64,000 bases of DNA from Meridianimaribacter flavus. Lineage in GTDB: Bacteria; Bacteroidota; Bacteroidia; Flavobacteriales; Flavobacteriaceae. Below are positions 6,884 to 15,750 of the stretch, in pieces. Location of the stretch: contig NZ_SOQZ01000001.1 of NCBI RefSeq assembly GCF_004366715.1, positions 310,001 through 374,000 of the forward strand. Reading direction: 5' to 3'. Made by a program: the position numbers and the translations under genes. Position 1 is the stretch's first letter. Every line of letters starts with the position of its first letter. The notes beneath the pieces are model-generated. The model saw nothing but the letters and a program-made list of their open reading frames with translations. It had not been told where the DNA came from and did no database searches.

Positions 6884-9006
6884 GATTTATGTAGTTTTAA
6901 TTGAATGCGCTTACGCGGAATATCAACCTCCAAGACTTTTACAATGACCTGTTCGTGCAAACTAATATGTGCACTAACATCACTTACAAAACCATCTGAT
7001 AAGTTTGAAATATGAATTAAGCCGCTTTCTTTAATTCCAATATCAACAAAAGCTCCAAAATTGGTTACATTATTAACAATTCCAGGAAGCAATTGACCTT
7101 CTTGCACATCATTGATGGTTTTTATATTTTGATTAAAGGTAAACACTTTGGCTCGTTCTCTAATATCTAATCCTGGTTTTTCAAGTTCTTTTACGATGTC
7201 TTTAAGTGTTGGCAAACCAACTGTGTCTGTACAATAAGGTTTTAAATCAATACCATTTAAAACGGCAGAATTTCCTATAAGCTCTGAAACACGTTTTCCT
7301 TCATTTTTTGCAATAGCTTTTACAATACTATAGCTTTCAGGATGCACAGCAGAATCGTCTAATGGATTTTTTGCATCTTTAATTCTTAAGAATGCTGATC
7401 CTTGTTCAAAAGCTTTATCTCCTAAACGAGGTACATTTTTTAAGTCGGTTCTTGCTGAAAATGCACCATGTTCATCACGATAACTCACAATGTTTTCGGC
7501 TAATTTAGGACCAATTCCAGACACATAACTCAACAAACTTTTACTTGCGGTATTTAGATTAACACCAACAGCATTCACGCAACTTTCTACAACCGTATCT
7601 AGTTCGGTTTTTAGCTTGGTTTGATCAACATCATGCTGATATTGACCAACACCAATAGATTTTGCGTCAATCTTAACCAACTCTGCCAACGGATCTTGCA
7701 AACGACGACCAATAGAAACTGCACCTCTTACCGTAACATCGTAATTAGGAAACTCGTCTCTAGCAATTTTTGAAGCCGAATAAATACTAGCTCCTGCTTC
7801 ACTTACCACAAATACTTGAATATCATTTTTAAAACGAATACGTCTGATAAGTGATTCTGTTTCGCGCGAAGCGGTTCCGTTTCCAATAGCAATAGCTTCA
7901 ATTTTATAAGCTTCAGCAAGTGTGCTTATTTTTTTTATTGCACCTGTGCTATCGTTTTTAGGTGCATGCGGATAAATGGTTTCATTGTGTTTAAGTTGCC
8001 CTTGCGCATCTAAACACACTACTTTACAACCGGTTCTAAAACCAGGATCTATAGCTAAAATTCGCTTTTCTCCTAATGGTGAACCCAACAACAATTGTTT
8101 TAGGTTTTTGGCAAAAACAGTTATCGCAGCTTCATCGGCTTTTTCTTTAGCCTTTTGTAACGCTTCATTGCTCAATGATGGTAACAACAATCGTTTGTAC
8201 GCATCTTTTATAGCGATCTCAATTTGATCAGAACATTCATTGTCAGATTTTATAATACGTTGTGCTATTTTATCTAAAGCACGTTCATCATCAATTTCAA
8301 TTTTCACACGAATAAAACCTTCGTTTTCGGCACGTAAAATGGCTAACAAACGATGTGAAGGAATACGACTCAACGACTCGCTCCAATCAAAATAATCTCG
8401 GAATTTTTGAGCATCTTCTTCATCAGCTTTCTTTTTTACAACTTTGGTTGCAATGGTTGAAAAACGTTCTAATTGATAACGAATATTGTTTCTTACATCA
8501 GTACGTTCATTAATCCATTCGGCAATAATATGTCGCGCGCTTTCTAGAGCATCATCAACCGAACCAACAGCATCTTTTACATATTTATAAGCAATGCTTT
8601 CAATATCGTGAGCGTTTTGACTCATTATGATTTTAGCTAAAGGTTCTAATCCGTTAGCTTTAGCAGTATCTGCTTTTGTTTTTCGGCTTTTTTTGTATGG
8701 CAAGTAAATGTCTTCAAGTGTTGTAATATCTTGAGCGTTGTTTACTTTTTGTTCTAATTCTGACGTTAAAACATCTTGCTCTTCAAGTGCTTTTAAAATA
8801 GCCGCTTTGCGTTTTTCAAGCGCCTCAAAGAGTTCTTTGTATTTTACAATATCACCTATTTGAACTTCGTCCAGATTTCCTGTAGCTTCTTTTCTGTAAC
8901 GCGAAATAAACGGAACAGTACACGCATCGTTAAGCAAGCTAATGGTGTTTTTTACAGATACTTCTGGAAGGTTAGTGTTTTTGGTAATATATGAGAGTAG
9001 AGACAT
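6880..9006 (-). CDS. tex: Tex family RNA-binding transcription accessory protein
   Basis: 708 residues from the ATG at 9006. Domain order is a helical Tex N-terminal region, a YqgF/RNase H-like core (ILAIDPGFRTGCKVVCLD and EAIAIGNGTASRETE), paired HhH motifs (NTASKSLLSYVSGIGPKLAE and FSARTDLKNVPRLG) and a C-terminal S1 domain (GQLLPGIVNNVTNFGAFVDI). Tex binds nucleic acids and influences transcription and stress tolerance. A longer in-frame start at 9120 would add 38 residues of Cys/Tyr/Ile-rich sequence unlike the family; the standard family start MSLLSYITKN supports 9006. The gdx gene overlaps its stop. Confidence 0.95.
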   Translation of the reverse strand: MSLLSYITKNTNLPEVSVKNTISLLNDACTVPFISRYRKEATGNLDEVQIGDIVKYKELFEALEKRKAAILKALEEQDVLTSELEQKVNNAQDITTLEDIYLPYKKSRKTKADTAKANGLEPLAKIIMSQNAHDIESIAYKYVKDAVGSVDDALESARHIIAEWINERTDVRNNIRYQLERFSTIATKVVKKKADEEDAQKFRDYFDWSESLSRIPSHRLLAILRAENEGFIRVKIEIDDERALDKIAQRIIKSDNECSDQIEIAIKDAYKRLLLPSLSNEALQKAKEKADEAAITVFAKNLKQLLLGSPLGEKRILAIDPGFRTGCKVVCLDAQGQLKHNETIYPHAPKNDSTGAIKKISTLAEAYKIEAIAIGNGTASRETESLIRRIRFKNDIQVFVVSEAGASIYSASKIARDEFPNYDVTVRGAVSIGRRLQDPLAELVKIDAKSIGVGQYQHDVDQTKLKTELDTVVESCVNAVGVNLNTASKSLLSYVSGIGPKLAENIVSYRDEHGAFSARTDLKNVPRLGDKAFEQGSAFLRIKDAKNPLDDSAVHPESYSIVKAIAKNEGKRVSELIGNSAVLNGIDLKPYCTDTVGLPTLKDIVKELEKPGLDIRERAKVFTFNQNIKTINDVQEGQLLPGIVNNVTNFGAFVDIGIKESGLIHISNLSDGFVSDVSAHISLHEQVIVKVLEVDIPRKRIQLKLHKS

Positions 9007-9075
9007 AAAATGACTTTCTTTTTTGTAGGCTGTAAAAATATAAAAGATAATGATAGAAGTAGGGCAAATGTCGTA

Positions 9076-9104
9076 TTGTAACAAATAAGTTGAGCATATA
9101 TTTT
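9076..9104 (+). promoter_or_regulatory. Bacteroidota-type promoter for the gene at 9126
   Basis: TTG at 9076-9078, 18 nt, then TATATTTT at 9097-9104 (7 of 8 matches to TAnnTTTG). Transcription would start about 15 nt before the ATG at 9126, which argues against the longer frame starting at 9090. Confidence 0.5.
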
Positions 9105-9125
9105 TACAGATTATATACAAAAATT

Positions 9126-10133
9126 ATGGTACTTAAACACATTTTGCTGACTTTCAGCTTTTTTTTAATCTCTTTAAATCATCTGCAAGCGCAATCGCTA
9201 CCAAAAGTTACTACTCAAGATTATGGGTTTTTACAACCTGTTAATATAGTAGAAACTGTTAGCTATAATCTTGATAAAGAACCAATAGAGAAATCAACGT
9301 ATCAATTCAGTAAGGATGGATTTATAGACAATTATCACATTCAGAATTTAAAAAATAATACGTGGTCAACATCAAAAAGCACTTATAAAAAAGGTAAGCT
9401 ACATAAACGTGTTTTTGAGTTTAGTAATTCAAAAGAAAACAGAAAACATACGTACAAATACAATGGAGAAGGGCAGCTTGTGGAAGAAACCATTAAGTTG
9501 AAAAATGGTAGTAGTCATAATACATTTAGCTACCAAAACGGGTTACTATACCAAACGACATCTATAGAAAACAACACAGTCACTACATATTATTACTCTA
9601 ATAAAGGGAAACTTTATAAAGCTATTAGAACTCAAAAGAATGAAAATCAAACAGAGATAACTACCAACTACTATTATCTTGAAAATAAAGAAATTACTTC
9701 GTACGTATCACCTAAACAACGTTTTGAAGTGACTTCTTATTTAGAGAATTTTATACTAAAGTTTGATTTAAGTGACAACGAAAATGCAACCGAAAGACTC
9801 ATGAAAGGTATGCAACGATTTGACAAAGAAGCGCCTTTAGATAATTTACCTTTTAATTTAGAGCAATATTCAAATCAAACCACACAGTTTTATGGAAAAC
9901 ACAAGGATAAACTAACACTTACACAAGTATTGTTGTTTGATTATAAAACCGATGCGCAAGGAAATAAAATTGCTTATGCCGAAGCTGATATCGATTTAAA
10001 CACAAATACTATTGCAGGTATTAGATTTTATAAAACAACCTTATCTAATGGAGAAGTTATAGGTAATACCAAATATGATGATGAAGTACAAGCAAAGTTT
10101 GAAGATATGTTGTCGGCTATAAATTCGTTTTAA
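9126..10133 (+). CDS. secreted protein with YD-like repeats, unknown function
   Basis: 335 residues. The N-terminus (MVLKHILLTFSFFLISL...LQAQ) is a clear Sec signal peptide. The middle (about residues 45-200) contains repeating beta-hairpin units of the form Y-x-Y-(N/S)-x-x-G-(Q/K)-L-x-x-(E/A), as in KYNGEGQLVEETIKLKNG, FSYQNGLLYQTTS and YYYSNKGKLYKAIRT. These resemble degenerate YD/RHS or MORN-like repeats and suggest a beta-rich periplasmic or surface protein. No catalytic motif is recognised. The gene is 7 bases upstream of a membrane-protein gene and probably shares its transcript. Confidence 0.75.
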   Translation: MVLKHILLTFSFFLISLNHLQAQSLPKVTTQDYGFLQPVNIVETVSYNLDKEPIEKSTYQFSKDGFIDNYHIQNLKNNTWSTSKSTYKKGKLHKRVFEFSNSKENRKHTYKYNGEGQLVEETIKLKNGSSHNTFSYQNGLLYQTTSIENNTVTTYYYSNKGKLYKAIRTQKNENQTEITTNYYYLENKEITSYVSPKQRFEVTSYLENFILKFDLSDNENATERLMKGMQRFDKEAPLDNLPFNLEQYSNQTTQFYGKHKDKLTLTQVLLFDYKTDAQGNKIAYAEADIDLNTNTIAGIRFYKTTLSNGEVIGNTKYDDEVQAKFEDMLSAINSF

Positions 10134-10140
10134 TAAGCTT

Positions 10141-11154
10141 ATGGTACCTCAAAATCAATATGAAATTAAGCCACTAACGTTGCAAGACAGAAAAATGCTC
10201 AGGCGACAATTTTTGTTTTTAATTGCATTTGGTGTTTTTGTTGGAGCTATTTTTTTCTTCATTTTTAAATTTGTGTTGCCAACTGGTGAAATGGGATATA
10301 TTCCTGTTTTTGTTTTTACTGCTTTTGCTCTAATTTTTGGAGCCTTTATATTCTACTTTTTCTGGGGAACTTATATCGATTTAAAAAAAGGAATAAAACA
10401 ATGTTATACAGGTATTGTTAATGATAAGCGGGTAAACAAACACACATCATCTTCTGCCAGACATAATAGAAGTGGTGGTTCTCATGCCTATGGTTCTTCA
10501 CGTAAAAGTACTCAAACCTACTATTACATTAGTATAGAAAACATAGAGCACAGTGTGTCTTACAAGCAGTATTCCCAAGCTAAATTAGGTGATAAAGTTT
10601 CTATCGAAATTAGCCCTAAAAAGAAGGAAGTTTTAGACTTTAAGGTTTTAGAAAAAAATAATGACACAACAACCTTGTCTCATCATACAATAAGTAAAAA
10701 GCGTTACGAACGTGTTGAGAAGTCTTTACCTATGACAATTAAAGAGATTGAATTAGTCAAAAAAATGTTTTTTAAAACGATTAGAAAAGACCTAATGTAT
10801 CTTATCCCAATAATTATTCTACTATTTGTACTTTGGAAAGGCATATTCATATTTCTAATTCCGTTAATTATTGCATTTATATACTATTCATTTAAACTGT
10901 TGATTAAGTACAATAGATATGCAAAATTTAATCGTAATGGTTATTTAAAAACGGTTACTAAGGTTCAAGTGATTGATAAATTGAAAGCAACGTCTAATAG
11001 AAACTCTACAAAATTTCAAATTGAAACTAATCACGGAAATATTAATGTTTCAGAGCATATTTATAATCAAGTGCAGGCTTCTCAAGTCATAAATTTACAC
11101 AAAGCCTCATTTATAGATCTATTGTTTGAAGTGAGTTTTGATTATGGCAATTAA
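10141..11154 (+). CDS. four-helix membrane protein of unknown function
   Basis: 337 residues. Two membrane helices lie near residues 24-46 and 54-78, followed by a Ser/Gly/His-rich loop (TSSSARHNRSGGSHAYGSS) and a small beta domain. A second hydrophobic pair lies near residues 219-253, followed by a further soluble domain. The soluble segments (YYYISIENIEHSVSYKQYSQ, LGDKVSIEISPKKKEVL) resemble the compact beta domains of DUF3592-like membrane proteins, but the match is only impressionistic. No homologue is recognised with confidence. Tight spacing to both neighbours suggests an operon of three. Confidence 0.7.
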   Translation: MVPQNQYEIKPLTLQDRKMLRRQFLFLIAFGVFVGAIFFFIFKFVLPTGEMGYIPVFVFTAFALIFGAFIFYFFWGTYIDLKKGIKQCYTGIVNDKRVNKHTSSSARHNRSGGSHAYGSSRKSTQTYYYISIENIEHSVSYKQYSQAKLGDKVSIEISPKKKEVLDFKVLEKNNDTTTLSHHTISKKRYERVEKSLPMTIKEIELVKKMFFKTIRKDLMYLIPIIILLFVLWKGIFIFLIPLIIAFIYYSFKLLIKYNRYAKFNRNGYLKTVTKVQVIDKLKATSNRNSTKFQIETNHGNINVSEHIYNQVQASQVINLHKASFIDLLFEVSFDYGN

Positions 11155-11175
11155 CCATCCAGAAAAATAAACCCA

Positions 11176-11796
11176 ATGAATAGCTTTTCATCTCTTATAG
11201 ACAAACCACTTAAACATTATTCCCAATGGGATTTTTTAGTATTTATTTTGCTTACTGCTTTATCCGTTTGGAGTGGGCAAACTACAGTGTTTTATGTTAT
11301 TTATTTTTTTTGGTGGAATGAACTTATTAGAATTATCGTTGACAGAATTTGCTTTAAGCATAACAAAAATGCGGTGAATATAAGTCAAGGAAAAACATCG
11401 GTATTCGGTTCCTTTATCCAAATGGGTGTGTATTTTGTGTTTATAGTGGTATTTTTTGCATTTATGGCCAATTGGAACAATGATACGCTTATATTAATTA
11501 ACATGAGAATTTTATTTTTCAAAAATTGGTTTTTTAACATTAACCTAGTGTTTGTGGCTGTAGAACGTATACTGTTACATAGCACTCAGCAGCCTTTAAA
11601 AGTAAGTTTTGGAAACTTTACACCTAACATGCTTATCCTTCATGTGTCAATAATATTAGGTGTTGTTTTAATGCTTTTTGTGGTTAGAAATTTCCCTGAA
11701 ACTTTCACACCCAATAATTTATGGGGTTCGGTAATTATTATTTTACCTTTTTTGCTTATAAGAGCATTTGCACTTCGTTTTAAATTGACATCCTAA
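11176..11796 (+). CDS. multi-pass membrane protein of unknown function
   Basis: 206 residues with about five hydrophobic helices (roughly 18-48, 75-97, 110-128, 150-170, 180-200), no signal peptide and no recognised catalytic motif. FYVIYFFWWNELIRIIVDRI has a Trp-Trp-x-Glu motif inside the second helix that may be characteristic. It follows the previous membrane gene by 21 bases and is followed by a terminator, so it ends the operon. Confidence 0.7.
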   Translation: MNSFSSLIDKPLKHYSQWDFLVFILLTALSVWSGQTTVFYVIYFFWWNELIRIIVDRICFKHNKNAVNISQGKTSVFGSFIQMGVYFVFIVVFFAFMANWNNDTLILINMRILFFKNWFFNINLVFVAVERILLHSTQQPLKVSFGNFTPNMLILHVSIILGVVLMLFVVRNFPETFTPNNLWGSVIIILPFLLIRAFALRFKLTS

Positions 11797-11807
11797 CTGA
11801 AAATAAA

Positions 11808-11835
11808 AAACCTCATAGCATAAGACTATGAGGTT
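11808..11835. terminator. bidirectional terminator between the membrane gene and metG
   Basis: AAACCTCATAG (11808-11818) pairs with CTATGAGGTTT (11825-11835) across a 6-nt loop. A-rich on the left; it serves the convergent genes on both sides. Confidence 0.85.
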
Positions 11836-11857
11836 TGTAATCTGTTATTAGGTGTAA

Positions 11858-13930
11858 TTAACTTATCTGTAAACCGTTCGCAACGTCTTGGTTGGCATCA
11901 GGATTTACAAACACCAATTTACCTTCAGGACTTTCGGTCATTAAAATCATACCTTCGCTTTCAACACCACGTAATTTTCTTGGTGCTAAATTCACTAAAA
12001 CGGTAACGCGTTTTCCTATGACTTCTTCAGCAGTAAAACTTTCAGCAATACCAGAAACTATGGTTCTAGTGTCAATACCTGTATCAACTTTTAAGACTAA
12101 AAGCTTTTTGGCTTTCGGCATTTTTTCGGCTTCAATAATCGTTCCTACACGTAAATCTAACTTTGTAAAATCATCAAAAGTGATTTCTTCTTTTTGAGGT
12201 TCGGCTGCTTTATTGGCAGCTTCATTAGCCTTTTTACTCGCTTCTAGTTTATCTAATTGCGCTTGAATGTCTTTATCTTCAATTTTATTGAATAACAATT
12301 CAGCTTTTCCTATTTGATGTCCTGCAGGAAGCAAAATATCTTTAGTTGAAATGTCTTCCCAAGAAGATTCCGTATCAAGTGCGGAATGAGAAAGGATAGA
12401 TTTTAATTTTTCTGAAGTAAACGGTAAAAACGGTTCGCTTATAGTTGCTAAAGCCGACGCTATTTGTAGTGCTACAAACATAATTGTTTTTGTACGAGCT
12501 TCATCTTCTTTAATGACTTTCCAAGGTTCTTCATCAGCTAAATATTTGTTACCCAATCTTGCTAAATTCATCAATTCCTGACTTGCCTCACGAAAACGGT
12601 AACGCTCAATAGAACTTGCAATAACATCTGGATAAGCTTTTACAGCAGCAAGTGTTTCTTCGTCAACTTGAGAATAGTCGCTTGGTTCTGGAACAATACC
12701 ATTGTAATACTTGTTGGTTAAAACAACAACACGGTTTATAAAGTTTCCAAAAATGGCTACCAACTCGTTATTGTTTCTTGCCTGGAAATCTTTCCAAGTA
12801 AAATCGTTGTCTTTGGTTTCTGGTGCATTGGCTGTTAATGCATAACGCAAAACATCTTGCTTATCAGGAAAATCCTCTAAATATTCTGGCAACCAAACTG
12901 CCCAGTTTTTAGACGTAGATAATTTATTGCCTTCTAAATTTAAAAACTCGTTAGCAGGTACATTATCTGGTAAAATATATGAGCCTTCTGCTTTTAGCAT
13001 ACTTGGGAAGATGATACAGTGAAACACAATGTTATCTTTTCCTATGAAGTGAACCAATTTGGTGTTTTCGTCTTTCCAATATGGTTCCCAATCTTTTCCT
13101 TCGCGTTCAGCCCATTCTTTGGTTGCCGAAATGTAACCAATTGGCGCATCAAACCAAACATAAAGTACCTTGCCTTCGCCACCTTCAACAGGAACAGGAA
13201 TTCCCCAATCTAAATCACGTGTTACAGCACGAGGTCGTAAACCATCGTCAATCCAAGATTTTACTTGTCCGTAAACATTAGGTTTCCAATCTTTTTTATG
13301 ACCTTTTAAAATCCATTCTTTTAAAAACTCTTCGTGCTTATCTAAAGGCAAAAACCAGTGTTTTGTTTCTTTTAGGGTTGGAGCATTGCCAGTAATAGCC
13401 GATTTTGGGTTAATTAAATCGGTAGCATTATGGCTGGTACCACATTTTTCACATTGATCGCCATAAGCTTCTTCATTACCACATTTTGGGCAGGTTCCAA
13501 TCACAAAACGATCTGCCAAAAACTGTTTAGCTTCTTCATCATATAACTGCTCGGTAACTTCTTCAATAAACTCACTTTTTTTATAAAGTTCCAAGAAAAA
13601 CTCTGAAGCCGTTTCATGGTGAATTTGCGCTGATGTTCTTGAGTAATTATCGAAAGTAATTCCAAAATCTTCAAAAGATTTTTTAATAATGGCATGATAT
13701 TTATCAACGACATCTTGAGGTGATACACCTTCTTTTTTTGCTTTTATAGTGATAGGGACACCATGCTCATCGCTACCGCAAACAAAGGCCACATCGTTTC
13801 CTGTTAAACGTAAGTAACGAGCATAAATATCAGCAGGTACGTAAACACCTGCTAAATGCCCAATATGAATTGGACCGTTTGTGTAAGGTAATGCTGCTGT
13901 GATTGTATATCGTTTAGGATTTGTTGACAT
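11858..13930 (-). CDS. metG: methionyl-tRNA synthetase with C-terminal tRNA-binding domain
   Basis: 690 residues. Charges tRNA-Met with methionine. The class I signature HIGH appears as PIHIGHLAG near residue 20, the zinc-knuckle insert as CPKCG...QCEKCG (about residues 150-165), and KMSKS as the variant LSTSKN near residue 345. After the anticodon-binding helices a C-terminal OB-fold ([20 protein letters not shown] to the end) matches the EMAP/Trbp111-like dimerisation and tRNA-binding domain found in longer MetG proteins. It stands alone, between a terminator and its own promoter. Confidence 0.97.
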   Translation of the reverse strand: MSTNPKRYTITAALPYTNGPIHIGHLAGVYVPADIYARYLRLTGNDVAFVCGSDEHGVPITIKAKKEGVSPQDVVDKYHAIIKKSFEDFGITFDNYSRTSAQIHHETASEFFLELYKKSEFIEEVTEQLYDEEAKQFLADRFVIGTCPKCGNEEAYGDQCEKCGTSHNATDLINPKSAITGNAPTLKETKHWFLPLDKHEEFLKEWILKGHKKDWKPNVYGQVKSWIDDGLRPRAVTRDLDWGIPVPVEGGEGKVLYVWFDAPIGYISATKEWAEREGKDWEPYWKDENTKLVHFIGKDNIVFHCIIFPSMLKAEGSYILPDNVPANEFLNLEGNKLSTSKNWAVWLPEYLEDFPDKQDVLRYALTANAPETKDNDFTWKDFQARNNNELVAIFGNFINRVVVLTNKYYNGIVPEPSDYSQVDEETLAAVKAYPDVIASSIERYRFREASQELMNLARLGNKYLADEEPWKVIKEDEARTKTIMFVALQIASALATISEPFLPFTSEKLKSILSHSALDTESSWEDISTKDILLPAGHQIGKAELLFNKIEDKDIQAQLDKLEASKKANEAANKAAEPQKEEITFDDFTKLDLRVGTIIEAEKMPKAKKLLVLKVDTGIDTRTIVSGIAESFTAEEVIGKRVTVLVNLAPRKLRGVESEGMILMTESPEGKLVFVNPDANQDVANGLQIS

Positions 13931-13950
13931 ATCAAGGTTTAATTTGATGG

Positions 13951-13983
13951 CAAAAATAACTATTAAGTTTTTTATTCTCTCAA
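13951..13983 (-). promoter_or_regulatory. promoter for metG
   Basis: Read on the minus strand: TTG (complement of CAA at 13981-13983), 22 nt, then TATTTTTG (complement of CAAAAATA at 13951-13958), a full match to TAnnTTTG. The implied leader is about 15 nt. The spacing is on the long side. Confidence 0.5.
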
Positions 13984-13998
13984 TTCTTAATCCTTCAA

Positions 13999-14031
13999 TT
14001 GAGTTTTGAGGGCTATTTTTTATTAGATTTG
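13999..14031 (+). promoter_or_regulatory. promoter for the outer-membrane protein gene at 14044
   Basis: TAGATTTG at 14024-14031 is a full match to TAnnTTTG. The best -33 is TTG at 13999-14001 (22 nt) or 14006-14008 (15 nt). Its position downstream of the longer-frame ATG at 13999 supports the start at 14044. Confidence 0.5.
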
Positions 14032-14043
14032 ATAGAAAAAGCT

Positions 14044-14676
14044 ATGAAAAAGTACTATTATGTAATTTTAGTATTCTTTTTTACGTGCAATAGTTTTGCC
14101 CAAAAAGAAAAAGATTCTACCGAGGTAAAATCTAATCCAATAGTTTATGTCGACTTTTTAGTAGGCGCCTCAAATAGCGGAAATGAAGTAAACGGATTAA
14201 CTTTTGGATTTAGTGCAAATTATCAAATAAATAAAGATCTATTTACTTTTAGAAGCACATATATTGCTGAGACAAACCCTGATGCAGGATTAGCTAGTGT
14301 TTTAATCGTTCCATTATTTATTGGAGGAGATTCATTGAATGAGTTTGCCTTACTCTATGGAAAACGGTTTGTTTTTAATGGTTCTGCTCTTAGTATTTCA
14401 GCAGGTGTATCTTCTAATTTGTTAAGGTATAGTAGAACTGTAGATGGTGAAAAATTTAGATATAATGAATCATATATAGCTGTTCCTTTTGAGTTAAATT
14501 TTAATTTTTTTAAAGCTAAAAAAAAGCGGTTTAGAGTATTGTATGGGATAATCCCTGTAGGGCAACCAACTGCATTTGGTAGAAGTTTTGGGGTTAAAAT
14601 ATTTGGTAGCTTAGGAGAGTTCAATTATTTTGGTGTAGGTTTAAACTTAGGTTTAGGATGGCATAAAAAATATTAA
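14044..14676 (+). CDS. outer-membrane-type beta protein, unknown function
   Basis: 210 residues from the ATG at 14044. The signal peptide MKKYYYVILVFFFTCNSFA is followed by a mature chain of alternating hydrophobic strands with Gly turns (LTFGFSANYQINKDLFTFRS, GVGLNLGLGW), ending in an aromatic/hydrophobic strand. That suggests a small outer-membrane barrel. A 15-residue longer start exists but would bury the signal peptide. It lies one base ahead of the LD-carboxypeptidase gene, so both are probably co-transcribed. Function not recognised. Confidence 0.78.
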   Translation: MKKYYYVILVFFFTCNSFAQKEKDSTEVKSNPIVYVDFLVGASNSGNEVNGLTFGFSANYQINKDLFTFRSTYIAETNPDAGLASVLIVPLFIGGDSLNEFALLYGKRFVFNGSALSISAGVSSNLLRYSRTVDGEKFRYNESYIAVPFELNFNFFKAKKKRFRVLYGIIPVGQPTAFGRSFGVKIFGSLGEFNYFGVGLNLGLGWHKKY

Positions 14677-14677
14677 T

Positions 14678-15658
14678 ATGGCATTAAAAAAAATAACATT
14701 GTTTCTCTTGTGTATTATAGCAGGTGAAATGTATTCTCAAGAAAAAATGACACAACCACCATATTTAAAAGTAGGTGATACAGTGGCTATTGTAGCACCT
14801 TCAGGAATTTTAAAAAACAGACAACATGAAGTTCAACAAGCTAGCGATTTACTTAAAAGTTGGGGTTTAAATGTGGTTGTTGGTAAGCATGTGTTTAGTC
14901 AAGACAATCATTTTGCTGGAACTGATAACGAGCGTTGTGAAGATTTTCAAAATGCGATGGACGACCCAACTATAAGTGCTATTTGGTGTGCTCGTGGTGG
15001 TTATGGTGCTGTAAGGATTTTAGACAAACTCGATTTCACCAAATTTAAAACGAAACCAAAGTGGCTTATAGGTTATAGTGATATTACAGCCTTACATAGT
15101 TTGTTTCATAACCAAGGGTTTGAAACCATACATGCTATGATGTGTGTGAGCTTAACAAAAGACCTTGAAGGACTTGAACAAACCGTTGCTACATTTAAGT
15201 CGGCAATTTTTGGAGAGACTTTAACCTATACTTTAGCAGGAACTAATTATAACAGGGTTGGGACAGCATCAGGTGAATTGGTAGGAGGAAACCTAACCAT
15301 GCTACACACTATGTTGGGTTCTGAAACTAGTATTGATACTTCAGGAAAAATTTTATTTATTGAAGAAATTGGTGAGTATAAATATCATATAGACCGCATG
15401 TTACAAAGTTTAAAACGCGCTGGTTATTTTGATAATTGTGCTGGCGTTATTGTTGGTGACATGTCCAAGCTTCGTAAAAACACAACGCTTTGGGGAACAT
15501 CCATTGAGCAACTTATTTTAGATGCTTTGGCTGATTACGATTTTCCGATTGCATTTAATATGCCTGCTGGACACGAAGATGATAACAGAGCAATGTTTTT
15601 GGGTCGAACAGTACAGTTGACGGTTGGTACTGAGCAGTCAACAGTGGTTTTTGAGTAG
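14678..15658 (+). CDS. ldcA: LD-carboxypeptidase (peptidase family S66)
   Basis: 326 residues. S66 enzymes cleave the L,D bond between the third residue and D-Ala in murein tetrapeptides during peptidoglycan recycling. The catalytic Ser lies in LIGYSDITALH, the Glu in LFIEEIGEYKYHIDRML and the His in NMPAGHEDDN, all in the expected order. The C-R-G-G-Y-G-A turn is also typical. The first 20 residues (MALKKITLFLLCIIAGEMYS) look like a signal peptide, so this copy probably acts in the periplasm, unlike cytoplasmic E. coli LdcA. Confidence 0.92.
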   Translation: MALKKITLFLLCIIAGEMYSQEKMTQPPYLKVGDTVAIVAPSGILKNRQHEVQQASDLLKSWGLNVVVGKHVFSQDNHFAGTDNERCEDFQNAMDDPTISAIWCARGGYGAVRILDKLDFTKFKTKPKWLIGYSDITALHSLFHNQGFETIHAMMCVSLTKDLEGLEQTVATFKSAIFGETLTYTLAGTNYNRVGTASGELVGGNLTMLHTMLGSETSIDTSGKILFIEEIGEYKYHIDRMLQSLKRAGYFDNCAGVIVGDMSKLRKNTTLWGTSIEQLILDALADYDFPIAFNMPAGHEDDNRAMFLGRTVQLTVGTEQSTVVFE

Positions 15659-15689
15659 GTTTCTTTTATCATTAAAGAATGTAAAAAAA

Positions 15690-15708
15690 GTGTCAAAGAA
15701 GTGTCAAA
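15690..15708. promoter_or_regulatory. tandem GTGTCAAA repeat, candidate operator of the winged-helix regulator
   Basis: GTGTCAAA occurs at 15690-15697 and 15701-15708, so the TGTCA cores are exactly 11 nt apart, one helical turn. OmpR/PhoB-type winged helices bind head-to-tail repeats with this spacing, and the pattern is close to the classical Pho box. It lies 43 bases before a gene encoding a protein with such a domain, which suggests autoregulation; this is inference. Confidence 0.45.
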
Positions 15709-15750
15709 CGCTCAAGTAATTGACATATTTATGTTTTATTTACAAAACAT

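Noticed and set aside
9007-9120. 38-residue N-terminal extension of Tex
   Set aside because: Unlike the family, overlaps the divergent promoter, and MSLLSYITK is the expected start.
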